Below are positions 7,910 through 16,689 of a DNA stretch of 64,000 bases, one piece after another (the first letter of the stretch is position 1; every line of letters begins with the position of its first letter). The stretch comes from Alphaproteobacteria bacterium (lineage in GTDB: Bacteria > Pseudomonadota > Alphaproteobacteria > Caulobacterales > Maricaulaceae), in assembly GCA_016124205.1 (NCBI GenBank), contig WGOD01000001.1, forward strand, positions 609,309 through 673,308, in the 5' to 3' direction. Made by a program: the position numbers and the translations under genes. The notes under the pieces were generated by a model, which searched no databases, was not told the DNA's origin, and saw only the letters and a program-made list of their open reading frames with translations.

Positions 7910-10900
7910 ATGTCGTTTTCGAAATTTGCCGGTCTGATCACGGCCGTTATGCTGTTGGCTTCCGGTCACGCCATTGCCGACGCGCCGGTCGAAGTGTCGG
8001 CCGAACAGGCTGCCGCGCTCGATACAGGCGCACGCGTCCGGGTCATCGTGATGATGTCGGATCCCGGAATTCCGGTCGACGCTGCGGCCGTTTCTCCATC
8101 CGCACGGGCGGAACGAAGCGCGGCGATCCGAGCCACTCAGGACGCAGCCGTCAACGACGCCCTCGGCCTTTCGCTTGAAGCTCTTGAAGAGCGCCGGGAC
8201 CGGGCGATCACGGCGTTCGCCGAAGATCGGGCCGAAGGCGAGTTGCGTGAGGCTCCGCGTCTTGTCCAGTCGTATCGCCATACGCCGGCGCTCGCGATGT
8301 CACTCAACCGCGCCGAGATCGAGGCGATGGCCCGTGCCCCCGGTGTCGAGCGGATCGTCGAGGATCTGATCACGGAAGCCATGATGGACGAGTCGCTACC
8401 CCTGATTGGCGCGACCCTGATGCATGACCTCGGTTTCACCGGCGAGGGGTATGCCGTCGCCATCGTCGATACCGGCACCGATCATGATCACCCGATGCTG
8501 GCGAACGGTATCGTATCGTCGGCCTGCTTCTCCACGACCGACCCGACGATCAATGCCGTCTCCAGATGCCCGGGCGGTCTGTCGGTCGAAATCGGCGGCC
8601 GTGCCGGCGACGATTGCGACCGCTGCCGCATTCCCGCAACGCACGGCACGCATGTCGGCGGCACAGCCGCGGGCCGTCCGGTGACCACGGATTTCGACGG
8701 CACGAACCGTCAGCTCATGGGTGTTGCCCCGGGGGCCGGGATCGTCGCAGTCAACGTCTTCTATACGGACACGCAGGAGAATGACGCCTATTCGCAGACC
8801 AGCGACCAGCTCGCCGCGCTCGAATGGCTGTTCGACAACCGGGAAATCCCGAACCCCGAGGGCGGGGACCCGATCCAGCTCGCCGCGATCAATATGAGCC
8901 TTGGCGGCGGCTATACCGAGAATTTCTGCCCCACCAATCCGCTGACCCCCATCATCTCGATGCTGCGGACGGCTGGCGTGGCCACGGTCATCGCATCCGG
9001 GAATGAATCGCGGAATTACGGCCTGGCCGAGCCGGCCTGTATCGAACAGGCGATCACGGTCGGTGCGACCGACCGCGATGATCGCGTCGCGTCCTTCTCC
9101 AACTCGTTCTTCGTTGTTGATCTTCTGGCCCCCGGCGTCGGCATTCGTTCGTCGACCGACATGGAGGGGACGACCCCGCTCTATGACGCCTACAACGGCA
9201 CCTCGATGGCGACGCCGCACGTCGCTGGCGCGATCGCGCTGCTGCGTTCGGCGGTGCCGAATGCCAGCCTCGACGAGATCGAGCTGGCGCTGAAGGCTAC
9301 CGGCCGTCCCATCACCGATACCGACAACAATCTGACGCGCCCGCGCATTCAGCTGAATGCCGCCTATGCGGCGCTGGTTGAGTTGACGCAAGGCATGGGT
9401 CCGCTCGCCGTCAGCCCAACCACCGACTATTACGCCACGGTCGATCTGAACCGTCCCGAACAGCCCGATGCGGTGATCTACACGATCCGGAACACCGGCG
9501 CGGCCGACATGAATGTGACCGTGACGGCAAACAACAATGACGCCATCACTTTCGGCGGCGGGCTGCGCCGCTTCACGACCACGGTTGCGGCCGGAGGCAG
9601 CATTGATTTCGGCGTCGAAGTCGACCCGGCGGCGGTGACGCTTGGCCGGACCAATGGAGAAATCGAAATCTCTGCTCCATGGCAGGGAGGGCGTCAGGTC
9701 CTGACCATCACGGCGACGACGATCGGCTACACCGGTGCGCCGCCCACACAGCGCCCCTTGAACGACAACTTCGCCAACGCCTTCCCGATCACCGATGCCG
9801 TCGCAAGTTTCCCGGCGTCCACCTATGGCGCCACGACGCAGATCGGTGAGCCCGACCACGCCGATCAGGATAATGGCGGATCGATCTGGTATGTCATGGA
9901 AGCCGAGCGTGGCGGGACGATCCGTTTCACCGCTCAGGGCCGTCTGGGGCAGACCTCGATCGGCGTTTATCGCGGCGACTCACTGGTCGCGCTCCAGTCC
10001 GTCGCGTCGGCCAGCAATACCGGTGGCGACGCCAGCGTCGACATCCCCGCCAACGAGGGCGACCGGTTCCGCATTGCGGTCGACTACAATCCGGTGCCGA
10101 ACACAGCCGGCGAAGGAGAGCGCGACCCGATCACGATCTCCGTCCTTCCGCAGGCAGCCAGCTATGACGCGTTCGCGTCGGCGCTCGAACTCACCGGCGA
10201 TAGCGGTCTGGAACAGATGAGTTTCGCCGGTTCGACCGTGGAGGCCGGAGAACCCTTCCCGCCGATGCAGGACGGCCGCGGGACGTTGTGGATGCATGTC
10301 GCAGGACCGGCCGGCTCTCAGTTTAGCCTGTCTGTCGTGCAAGCGACCGAAGGCGTCGTCTTCGAGCTCTTCTCCGGCAATTCGCTCGCCTCCCTCACGG
10401 AAGTCGAAGGCTGGGTCTATACGTCGCTGACCTTCGGAACGGTCAATTCCGTCACCATTCCGGACGGCGGACTTTATATCCGGGCAGTACCGCTGTCCTT
10501 CGGCAGCCCGGTGCCAAACAATGCGGAATTTGTCTTCAACTGGGCCGTTTCCAGCGAAGCCAATCCCGCCCGTGTCGCGACGGCCGTCGCTCCGCAGATC
10601 CGGACCGTCCAGCCGAACCGGTTCGTTTCCGCATTGGTTGCGGCGTCGGCGGCGGCGTCCGGTGCCGATGGCAGCGAGTGCGGTGTCCTGGCACCACTCG
10701 GCTATCCCGGCGTCTTCCGCTTCATGCCCCTGACGCCGGAGACCGGCGGATCGGGCGACGCGGTCGACATTCCCGCCGGTCAGTCGCAGATCTTCGCCTT
10801 CGGCGCCCAGCGTGGCCCGAACACGACGACGCCGAATGCATTCAGCGGACTGACGCTCACCCCCGTGACGGTGAGCTGCGAGAACGGTTCCGCCGCCCGC

Positions 10901-11452
10901 CAGACTTCGCTGAACACGCTCTATCTGACCGTGTCGGAAACGCCGTTGCTCGACGTCATCACGTCGATGACCCCCGCCAGCGGAAACGCCGCCGAGGTGC
11001 CGCTGAACGGTGTCACACGAGTGGCCGCCGCGGCGGTGAATATCGGGTCCGTGGAAGGCGACGTGCTGGTCGTGCCGATCGCGCTTGCGGACTCCTTCTC
11101 CGGTGCCCTGTCCGCAGGCGCGAGCGAGGCCTTCTTCAACATCATTGCCGGGGCCGAGCCCTTCCCGGCGCTGCCGCTGGGCCTCAGCATCTGTCCGACC
11201 GATCCGTCGACGGGGGTGTGCTACTCGGATTTCGCACCGCACCTGTCGATCAACGGTCTTAATGCCAGCGAGTCGCGCACCTTTGCGGTCCGGCTTGAAG
11301 GTCAGGGCGAGGAAATCGCCTTCTCACCAGCGCAGAACCGGATCGGGCTGATCTTCATCCAGGTGACGCGCAGCGAGGGGCAGATCGTGTTCGACTCGGC
11401 ACGACTCGTCGGTGGCACGACGATCGCGGTGCGGACGGCAGCGCAGAACTGA
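7910..11452 (+). CDS. secreted S8 (subtilisin-like) serine protease with C-terminal beta-rich modules
   Basis: 1180 residues with a Sec signal peptide (cleavage probably after Ala-24 in HAIADA). Residues ~30-160 look like an I9-type propeptide. The catalytic triad is complete: Asp187 in AIVDTGTDHDHP, His245 in THGTHVGG and Ser432 in NGTSMATPHVAGA, with Asn oxyanion hole candidate in VIASGNES. After the ~330-residue catalytic domain come several beta-sandwich-like segments, and a C-terminal module from about residue 905 to the end that resembles the C-terminus of the surface protein encoded at 53475-56663. No PEP-CTERM or LPXTG-like sorting signal is seen. The gene stands alone and is followed by a strong hairpin terminator. 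Probably an extracellular or surface protease for polypeptide degradation. Confidence 0.93.
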   Translation: MSFSKFAGLITAVMLLASGHAIADAPVEVSAEQAAALDTGARVRVIVMMSDPGIPVDAAAVSPSARAERSAAIRATQDAAVNDALGLSLEALEERRDRAITAFAEDRAEGELREAPRLVQSYRHTPALAMSLNRAEIEAMARAPGVERIVEDLITEAMMDESLPLIGATLMHDLGFTGEGYAVAIVDTGTDHDHPMLANGIVSSACFSTTDPTINAVSRCPGGLSVEIGGRAGDDCDRCRIPATHGTHVGGTAAGRPVTTDFDGTNRQLMGVAPGAGIVAVNVFYTDTQENDAYSQTSDQLAALEWLFDNREIPNPEGGDPIQLAAINMSLGGGYTENFCPTNPLTPIISMLRTAGVATVIASGNESRNYGLAEPACIEQAITVGATDRDDRVASFSNSFFVVDLLAPGVGIRSSTDMEGTTPLYDAYNGTSMATPHVAGAIALLRSAVPNASLDEIELALKATGRPITDTDNNLTRPRIQLNAAYAALVELTQGMGPLAVSPTTDYYATVDLNRPEQPDAVIYTIRNTGAADMNVTVTANNNDAITFGGGLRRFTTTVAAGGSIDFGVEVDPAAVTLGRTNGEIEISAPWQGGRQVLTITATTIGYTGAPPTQRPLNDNFANAFPITDAVASFPASTYGATTQIGEPDHADQDNGGSIWYVMEAERGGTIRFTAQGRLGQTSIGVYRGDSLVALQSVASASNTGGDASVDIPANEGDRFRIAVDYNPVPNTAGEGERDPITISVLPQAASYDAFASALELTGDSGLEQMSFAGSTVEAGEPFPPMQDGRGTLWMHVAGPAGSQFSLSVVQATEGVVFELFSGNSLASLTEVEGWVYTSLTFGTVNSVTIPDGGLYIRAVPLSFGSPVPNNAEFVFNWAVSSEANPARVATAVAPQIRTVQPNRFVSALVAASAAASGADGSECGVLAPLGYPGVFRFMPLTPETGGSGDAVDIPAGQSQIFAFGAQRGPNTTTPNAFSGLTLTPVTVSCENGSAARQTSLNTLYLTVSETPLLDVITSMTPASGNAAEVPLNGVTRVAAAAVNIGSVEGDVLVVPIALADSFSGALSAGASEAFFNIIAGAEPFPALPLGLSICPTDPSTGVCYSDFAPHLSINGLNASESRTFAVRLEGQGEEIAFSPAQNRIGLIFIQVTRSEGQIVFDSARLVGGTTIAVRTAAQN

Positions 11453-11478
11453 GGCGTTCTTTCAGGGGGAACGTCTCA

Positions 11479-11511
11479 CTCCGGCCGCACGAGATAATCG
11501 TGCGGCCGGAG
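11479..11511. terminator. perfect 14-bp stem-loop terminator shared by converging genes
   Basis: An inverted repeat of 14 bp (CTCCGGCCGCACGA and its complement) encloses a 5-base loop and is followed on the plus strand by ATTTATTG. It starts 27 bp after the subtilase stop and ends 2 bp before the stop codon of the convergent lipoprotein gene, so it can serve both transcripts. Confidence 0.8.
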
Positions 11512-11513
11512 AT

Positions 11514-12188
11514 TTATTGTTCGACGAATTCCTCGGCGCACTTGATGAAAACGACACCGTCACCTTCGATGACCTGACCGCCGAGAGAGACCGGATCGCC
11601 GTCCGCCGGCAGCACCGCCAGCGATTCCGCCCGGCGCGCCTGCAGCGGAAATTCGCGCAGCGGCTGGTCGAAGATAAAGGCCGGTTCGTCGCCCAGCCGG
11701 ACATAACCCGTGCGCGGCGCGCCATCGAGCGAGGTCTCGACGACCTGCCCGCCGGCATTGTTCGAGGTGACGTCGAAATCCGGCCGGGAACAGTCGCCGC
11801 CGCGGTGCGTCCAGGCCCCCAGCACGTAGTTGCGATCGATCGCATTCGGTTCAGGCGTCTCGGGCGTTTCGAAGTCCTCGGTCACCGTGGAAACGCTGAT
11901 CGCAACGTCCCCATCGACGCACACCGACTCCTCGACGCGCAGACCACTGATCTCGTAGCGGTGATCCACCGACACCCCCTGGGCGCCTGCGAGGGAGTAG
12001 ACCGTGCCATCATCGGCGGTCAGCAACAGGCAACGCTGGCCTTGCGAAATGACGCCCGTCACGGAGATCTGATCGGACGGGCCGGTCGTCTCTCCGTCGT
12101 CGATATAGGGATCACCGCCGCCGCAGGCGGCAAGCGCAAGGACACTCGCCCCCGTCAGGGCAATTCGCGTCAGTTGCAATCGGGTCAT
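11514..12188 (-). CDS. lipoprotein of unknown function
   Basis: 224 residues with an N-terminal signal and lipobox ending LAAC (Cys at about residue 22), followed by GGGDP, so it is predicted to be lipid-anchored in the envelope. The mature part is acidic and beta-rich with four further cysteines (for example RCLLL, SVCVD, GDCSRP and KCAEE) that could form disulfides. I recognise no family. It is monocistronic between the subtilase terminator and the divergently transcribed aminotransferase gene. Confidence 0.75.
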   Translation of the reverse strand: MTRLQLTRIALTGASVLALAACGGGDPYIDDGETTGPSDQISVTGVISQGQRCLLLTADDGTVYSLAGAQGVSVDHRYEISGLRVEESVCVDGDVAISVSTVTEDFETPETPEPNAIDRNYVLGAWTHRGGDCSRPDFDVTSNNAGGQVVETSLDGAPRTGYVRLGDEPAFIFDQPLREFPLQARRAESLAVLPADGDPVSLGGQVIEGDGVVFIKCAEEFVEQ

Positions 12189-12327
12189 GTGCGGCCTCCT
12201 GAAACAGCCGGGTTTCTGCCGTCAAAACGTCCGGGCGGGCCCTCATGTTCCGGGAAGCGCTTGCACGCGATTGCGGCGGGGCGCGAATTGTGGTGTGCCG
12301 AAAACGGACGAAGGATTGTTACTTCCG

Positions 12328-13512
12328 ATGGCTGAAACCCCGACCGAATTCTACCGCGAGCGGCGCCTGCCGCCCTATGTCTTCGCCGAGATCAACCGGC
12401 TGAAGCTCGCCTTCCGCAAGGCCGGGCGCGACGTGATCGATTTCGGCATGGGCAATCCGGACCAGCCGCCCGCCCCGCACATCGTCGCGAAGCTGGCCGA
12501 GGTCGCCGGGGATCCGCGCGCGCACCGCTATTCGGCGAGCCAGGGCGTGCCGGCGCTGCGCAAGGCGCTGGCTCGGTATTACGACCGGCGTTTCGACGTG
12601 TCGCTCGACGCCGATAAGGAAGTCTGCGTCACGCTCGGGTCGAAGGAAGGCCTCGCCAACCTCGCCCAGGCGATCACCGCGCCGGGCGATGTGATCCTGG
12701 TGCCGGACCCGTCCTATCCGATCCACATGTTCGGCTTCCTGATTGCCGGGGCGGTGGTCCGGTCCGTCCCCTTCGCATCGGAAGAGGATTTCCTGCGTAT
12801 CGCCGATACGGCCTGCCGCCGCTCGGTGCCCGCGCCCAGCGCCATCGTCCTGAACTTCCCCAGCAACCCCACCGCCCGCGTGGTCAGCCGGGATTTCTAC
12901 GCCGAGGCCGTCGCGCTGGCGAAACGGCATGGCCTCTACATCATCTCGGATCTCGCCTATTCGGAGATCTATTTCGAGGGCGATCCGCCGCCCTCCATCC
13001 TCGAAGTACCGGGCGCGAAGGATATCGCGGTGGAATTCACCTCGATGTCGAAGACCTATTCCATGGCGGGCTGGAGGATCGGGTTCGCGGCCGGGTCGGC
13101 ACGCCTGATCGACGCGCTGAAACGGGTGAAATCCTATCTCGACTATGGCGCCTTCACGCCGGTCCAGATCGCCGCTGTCGCCGCGCTCGACGGGCCGCAG
13201 GATCATGTCGATGCGCTGCGCGATCTCTACCGCGACCGCCGCGACGTGCTGGTGGAAAGTTTCGGCCGGGCCGGGTTCGACGTGCCCTCTCCGCCCGCGA
13301 CCATGTTCGCCTGGGCCCCGATCCCGGAGCGGTTCGCGCATCTGGGATCGATGGAGTTCGCCAAGCGCCTGCTGGAGGAGACCAGCGTTGCCGTCGCCCC
13401 GGGTCTGGGCTTCGGGGAACAGGGCGACGGCCATGTCCGCCTCGCCCTTGTGGAGAACACCCAGCGCATCCGCCAGGCCGCCCGCGCCATCAAACCGTTT
13501 TTCGAGGCCTAG
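12328..13512 (+). CDS. alaC: PLP-dependent aminotransferase, AlaC (YfdZ)-like
   Basis: 394 residues of class I/II aminotransferase. The N-terminus RLPPYVFAEINRLK and the following VIDFGMGNPDQP match glutamate-pyruvate aminotransferase AlaC closely, as do YSASQGVPALRKA, PSYPIHMFG, NFPSNPTA and the pyridoxal-phosphate lysine in SMSKTYSMAGWRIGF (Lys242). The start at 12328 was chosen because homologues begin 10-15 residues before RLPPYVF; an upstream frame adds a cysteine-rich stretch. The enzyme family makes alanine from pyruvate and glutamate. LL-diaminopimelate aminotransferase relatives are similar, so the exact substrate is not certain. The YfcC-type carrier gene begins about 80 bp downstream on the same strand. 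Confidence 0.85.
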   Translation: MAETPTEFYRERRLPPYVFAEINRLKLAFRKAGRDVIDFGMGNPDQPPAPHIVAKLAEVAGDPRAHRYSASQGVPALRKALARYYDRRFDVSLDADKEVCVTLGSKEGLANLAQAITAPGDVILVPDPSYPIHMFGFLIAGAVVRSVPFASEEDFLRIADTACRRSVPAPSAIVLNFPSNPTARVVSRDFYAEAVALAKRHGLYIISDLAYSEIYFEGDPPPSILEVPGAKDIAVEFTSMSKTYSMAGWRIGFAAGSARLIDALKRVKSYLDYGAFTPVQIAAVAALDGPQDHVDALRDLYRDRRDVLVESFGRAGFDVPSPPATMFAWAPIPERFAHLGSMEFAKRLLEETSVAVAPGLGFGEQGDGHVRLALVENTQRIRQAARAIKPFFEA

Positions 13513-13590
13513 ACCGTCCGAGTTTGCTTGACCTTTTCCGCCGGGGCGACTCCACTCGCAACCTACGGAAATCGCTCAAGGGGATGGCGG

Positions 13591-14997
13591 ATGGCGGATG
13601 TGAGCAGCGATGGCACGCGCGAGCGCGGATTCCGGATCCCTCACACGCTGGTGCTGATGGTCATGATGATGATCGCGGCGCTGATCCTGACCTGGATCCT
13701 GCCCGCCGGCAGTTTCGAGATGCGCCCGAACGAGGCCGGGCGGATGATGGTCGTTCCGGGCACGTATGAGGTCGCGGACGACGCCCCGACCCTCATGCCC
13801 TGGCACCTGCTGACCGTCATCCCGCGCGCCATGGCGTCGGCTGCGGACGTGATCTTCTTCGTCTTCCTGATCGGCGGCGTGCTCGGCGTGGTTCGCTCGA
13901 CCGGTGCGATCGAGGCGGCGATCGGCGGCATGCTGGTGCATTTTCGAGAGCGGCTGGCCCTCCTCGTCCTCGCCGCGATGTTCGTGTTCGGCACCTTCTC
14001 CGCCGCCTTTGGCATGGCCGCGGAATACATCGCCTTCGTCGGCATCCTCGTGGCGCTGTGCGCCGCGCTGCGGCTCGACGCGATGACCGCCGTCGGGATG
14101 ATGGTGGTCGGCTACGGGGTCGGTTACGGCGTGTCCTTCATGAACCCCTTCACCGTGATGATCGCGCAGGACGTGGCGGAGCTGACCCCGCTGTCGGGCT
14201 GGTGGTACCGGCTCGCCATCGCGGTGCCGATCTTCGCGATCGGTTTTCACCACGTCTACAGCTACGCCAGGAAGGTGCGGAACGATCCGTCGAAGAGCCT
14301 CGTGGCAGACGTCCCCACGGCGCAAGCCCCGCCGCCGGAGGAATACCCGCCGATGACCTGGGCCCGGCGTCTGGTCCTCCTCTCGCTCGGCGCGACCATT
14401 GTCGGCCTCATCCTCGGCGTGACGCTGCAAGGCTGGTGGCTGACCGAACTCGCCGCCGTCTTCCTCGCCCTCGCCGTCGCCTCCATCGTCTTTGCCCGGC
14501 TCCGGCTCGACGACGCGGCGGAAAGCTTCATCGCGGGCGCGGCGCAGCTGACCGCGACGGCGCTGCTCGTCGGCTTCGCGCGCTCGATCTCGCTCATCCT
14601 CGAGGATGGTCAGGTGCTGCACACCGTGGTCTATGCGCTGGCCACGCCGCTGGAACAGGTGCGCGCGGAATTCTCCGCCGTCGGCATGCTGTTCATCCAG
14701 ACGCTGTTCAACCTCTTCGTCCCGTCGGGCAGCGGCCAGGCCTTCGCGACAGTGCCGATCATGGCGCCGATCGGCGACCTTGTTGGCGTCAGCCGCCAGG
14801 TGACGGTGCTCGCCTACCAGTTCGGCGACGGCTTCTCGAACATGATCGTGCCGACCAATGCGGTGCTGATGGGGATTCTCGGCCTCGCTGGAATCCCTTA
14901 TGCGCGCTGGTTCCGCTTCGTCTTCCCGCTGATGATCAAGCTGACGCTCGCCGCGTCGATCGCGCTGATCGTGGCGGTGTGGATCGGGTATTCGTGA
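13591..14997 (+). CDS. YfcC family integral membrane carrier (DcuC superfamily)
   Basis: 468 residues with about 11-12 membrane segments. The start is the ATG at 13591 (MADVSSDG), preceded by AAGGGGATGG; an upstream TTG frame would add a non-conserved leader. The N-terminal pattern IPHTLVLMVMMMIAALILTWILPAGSFE with 'PAG-x-F' and a later NLFVPSGSGQA motif are hallmarks of the YfcC/ArcD-like branch of the DcuC superfamily (IT superfamily). The family is annotated as amino acid or C4-dicarboxylate carriers, but most members are untested. Location after an aminotransferase gene fits amino acid transport. Its end marks the left edge of the A+T-rich tRNA-Phe insert. Confidence 0.85.
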   Translation: MADVSSDGTRERGFRIPHTLVLMVMMMIAALILTWILPAGSFEMRPNEAGRMMVVPGTYEVADDAPTLMPWHLLTVIPRAMASAADVIFFVFLIGGVLGVVRSTGAIEAAIGGMLVHFRERLALLVLAAMFVFGTFSAAFGMAAEYIAFVGILVALCAALRLDAMTAVGMMVVGYGVGYGVSFMNPFTVMIAQDVAELTPLSGWWYRLAIAVPIFAIGFHHVYSYARKVRNDPSKSLVADVPTAQAPPPEEYPPMTWARRLVLLSLGATIVGLILGVTLQGWWLTELAAVFLALAVASIVFARLRLDDAAESFIAGAAQLTATALLVGFARSISLILEDGQVLHTVVYALATPLEQVRAEFSAVGMLFIQTLFNLFVPSGSGQAFATVPIMAPIGDLVGVSRQVTVLAYQFGDGFSNMIVPTNAVLMGILGLAGIPYARWFRFVFPLMIKLTLAASIALIVAVWIGYS

Positions 14998-15017
14998 GGG
15001 AGTGTACGGAGCGGGAA

Positions 15018-15027
15018 ATGGTGCCCA
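15018..15027 (+). repeat. left 10-bp direct repeat (candidate attL)
   Basis: ATGGTGCCCA, identical to the copy at 16311-16320 that overlaps the 3' CCA end of tRNA-Phe. It lies between the YfcC stop codon and the DUF3644-like gene, close to where base composition changes. Confidence 0.5.
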
Positions 15028-15070
15028 ACGCGACTGGGTCGACGAGAGAATAAATCACACTGGATAGAAA

Positions 15071-16252
15071 ATGGCCGGACGACGCAAAGCAAGCAATCTG
15101 GAGCGATGGGAAGTCGCGATAGTAAAGGGGCTGCTCAAAACCAAAAAGTATAATGATCAGGAAATCTTAGCCTATTTTACTCGGCCGAATCGTACAATTA
15201 ACCATAGAGCGATCGGAGAAATTCGTGCCGAAAAAAAACATGCGTCTATCCGCGCCGCATCCGATGAAGACGTGGAGGATTTTCTTGCGAGCTGGCCGAA
15301 TATTACCGATCAAGCTGGCCTTCGTATACCGGACGACGAACTCTTAATTAAAGCTCGCGAGGCTATGATTGCCGCCGTACATACATTTAATGGTGCCGGT
15401 CTATATTTTCGCGCTGAAATTTTCATAGTCACGGTAATTATTGCATGGACATACATTTCTCACGCATGGTTCAAGCGCGCGGGCATTAATTACATTTATG
15501 CCAACGCTAGAACCCCACAAGGTGGTGATATGTATTGGGATCTATCGAAATGCCTTAGGCATAACGAAATTCCAATTCCTACTGCCGCAAAAACCAATCT
15601 CGAATTTCTGATCGCAATTAGACATGAAATTGAACATCGAATGACAAGTCGCATCGACGACACACTCGGGAGCCATTTTCAAGCCTGCTGCATGAACTTC
15701 AACGAGTTTCTGAAGAGTGAGTTTGGCACCCACCACTCTTTGGAAAAGCGACTTCCGATTGCCCTCCAATTTGTATCTTTCGGGGCTGCGCAACGGCGCA
15801 ATCTCAAACGGCTGTCTGAGCCTCCAGAGAATCTCACTGCGTCCATCGCTGCATTTGAAGAAAACTTAACTGATGCCCAGAAGGCTGACCCTGCTTATCG
15901 AATGCGAACAGCATTTGTTCAGCTCCTCGGCAATAGCTCTGCCGGGTCAGATCAGACGGTCCAATTTATTAAGGCAGATACAGAAGAGGGAAAGGCCATT
16001 AATCAGATATTCTTTAAAGAAATTCAGAAGAACCGTCATACTGCTACCGCCGTGGTCGATAAAATCCACGAAGCAGGATTTCCGCGCTTTACCACGCACA
16101 ATCATACGCAGCTCTGGCAACGTCTCGACGGCAAAAACCCCGGCAAAGGTTATGGCTGTAGGGGCGACTATAAGGGCACGTGGGTGTGGTTCGACAATTG
16201 GATTCAGAGAGTTCTGGAACATTGCGAAGCGAATAGAGAGCGCTACTCTTAG
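15071..16252 (+). CDS. DUF3644-like protein with HEPN-type R-x4-H motif, probably horizontally acquired
   Basis: 393 residues. The N-terminal ~75 residues (KKYNDQEILAYFTRPNRTIN) look like a small helix-turn-helix-type domain common at the start of DUF3644 proteins. The core (about 95-290) has ELLIKAREAMIAAVHTFNGA followed by an alpha-helical pair, the DUF3644 pattern. An RHEIEH stretch (Arg184-His189) fits the R-x4-6-H motif of HEPN ribonucleases. The C-terminal part is unassigned. Codons use A/T at third positions far more than all other genes here. Members of DUF3644 occur in defence-type genomic islands, so a host-defence or toxin role is plausible but inferred; HEPN membership is my reading of the motif. 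It is the only gene between the YfcC gene and tRNA-Phe. Confidence 0.65.
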   Translation: MAGRRKASNLERWEVAIVKGLLKTKKYNDQEILAYFTRPNRTINHRAIGEIRAEKKHASIRAASDEDVEDFLASWPNITDQAGLRIPDDELLIKAREAMIAAVHTFNGAGLYFRAEIFIVTVIIAWTYISHAWFKRAGINYIYANARTPQGGDMYWDLSKCLRHNEIPIPTAAKTNLEFLIAIRHEIEHRMTSRIDDTLGSHFQACCMNFNEFLKSEFGTHHSLEKRLPIALQFVSFGAAQRRNLKRLSEPPENLTASIAAFEENLTDAQKADPAYRMRTAFVQLLGNSSAGSDQTVQFIKADTEEGKAINQIFFKEIQKNRHTATAVVDKIHEAGFPRFTTHNHTQLWQRLDGKNPGKGYGCRGDYKGTWVWFDNWIQRVLEHCEANRERYS

Positions 16253-16310
16253 AATCTAAGCTGACTTACGCAATACTACCTTCGCTCCCACACTTTTCGT
16301 GAAAAAGCAG

Positions 16311-16320
16311 ATGGTGCCCA
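16311..16320 (+). repeat. right 10-bp direct repeat at tRNA-Phe 3' end (candidate attR)
   Basis: ATGGTGCCCA; nine of the ten bases are the last nine of the tRNA-Phe gene (read on the minus strand TGGGCACCA). The identical left copy is at 15018. Confidence 0.5.
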
Positions 16321-16387
16321 GGGCCGGAATCGAACCAGCGACACGCGGATTTTCAATCCGCTGCTCTACCAACTGAGCTACCTGGGC
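16312..16387 (-). tRNA. tRNA-Phe (GAA)
   Basis: A 76-nt cloverleaf on the minus strand begins GCCCAGGTAGCTCAG and ends CTGGGCACCA, with the CCA encoded. The acceptor stem GCCCAGG pairs with CCTGGGC, the anticodon loop is TTGAAAA (anticodon GAA) and the T-loop is TTCGATT. Its 3' end abuts the A+T-rich insert. Confidence 0.97.
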
Positions 16388-16479
16388 ATCCGGTGCATGC
16401 GGAGGGGGCGCGAGGCGTCCCGCCGTCAGTTGGAGCGCGGTTTATAGAGAGGCTCGGCGCGCCTGTCCACGGGCCAAAA

Positions 16480-16689
16480 TCACTTGTTTTCACCGCCCTC
16501 ATCCGGCGTGCCATCCGCGGGCGGCAGGTCGGCGGGATCGACCGGATCGCCGGGGATGGCGTAGTCGCCCTTGAACCAGTGGCCAAGGTCGATATCGGCG
16601 CAGCGCTTCGAGCAGAAGGGGCGGTAATCCTGCACCGTCGGCTTCTTGCAGATCGGGCAGCGGGCGGTTCGGGTCTTCGTGTCACTCAT
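16480..16689 (-). CDS. yacG: DNA gyrase inhibitor YacG
   Basis: 69 residues with the YacG zinc site: two cysteines in RCPICKKP and two in FCSKRC, followed by the family motif [14 protein letters not shown] and an acidic tail. YacG binds the GyrB C-terminal region and reduces gyrase activity in Escherichia coli. The start codon overlaps the RNase E/G stop by four bases (ATGA), so it is the last gene of the maf - rng - yacG run. tRNA-Phe follows 92 bp further on. Confidence 0.93.
   Translation of the reverse strand: MSDTKTRTARCPICKKPTVQDYRPFCSKRCADIDLGHWFKGDYAIPGDPVDPADLPPADGTPDEGGENK

Larger units (their letters stand above)
15018..16320. mobile_element. candidate tRNA-Phe-integrated single-gene insert
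   Basis: The segment is visibly richer in A and T than all neighbours and carries one gene (DUF3644-like). Its right boundary is the 3' end of tRNA-Phe, and its left boundary carries the same ten bases, ATGGTGCCCA, 20 bp after the YfcC stop codon. No integrase is encoded. The pattern fits excision/integration at a tRNA 3' end with the recombinase supplied elsewhere or lost. It could also be chance, as the repeat is only 10 bp. Confidence 0.5.
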
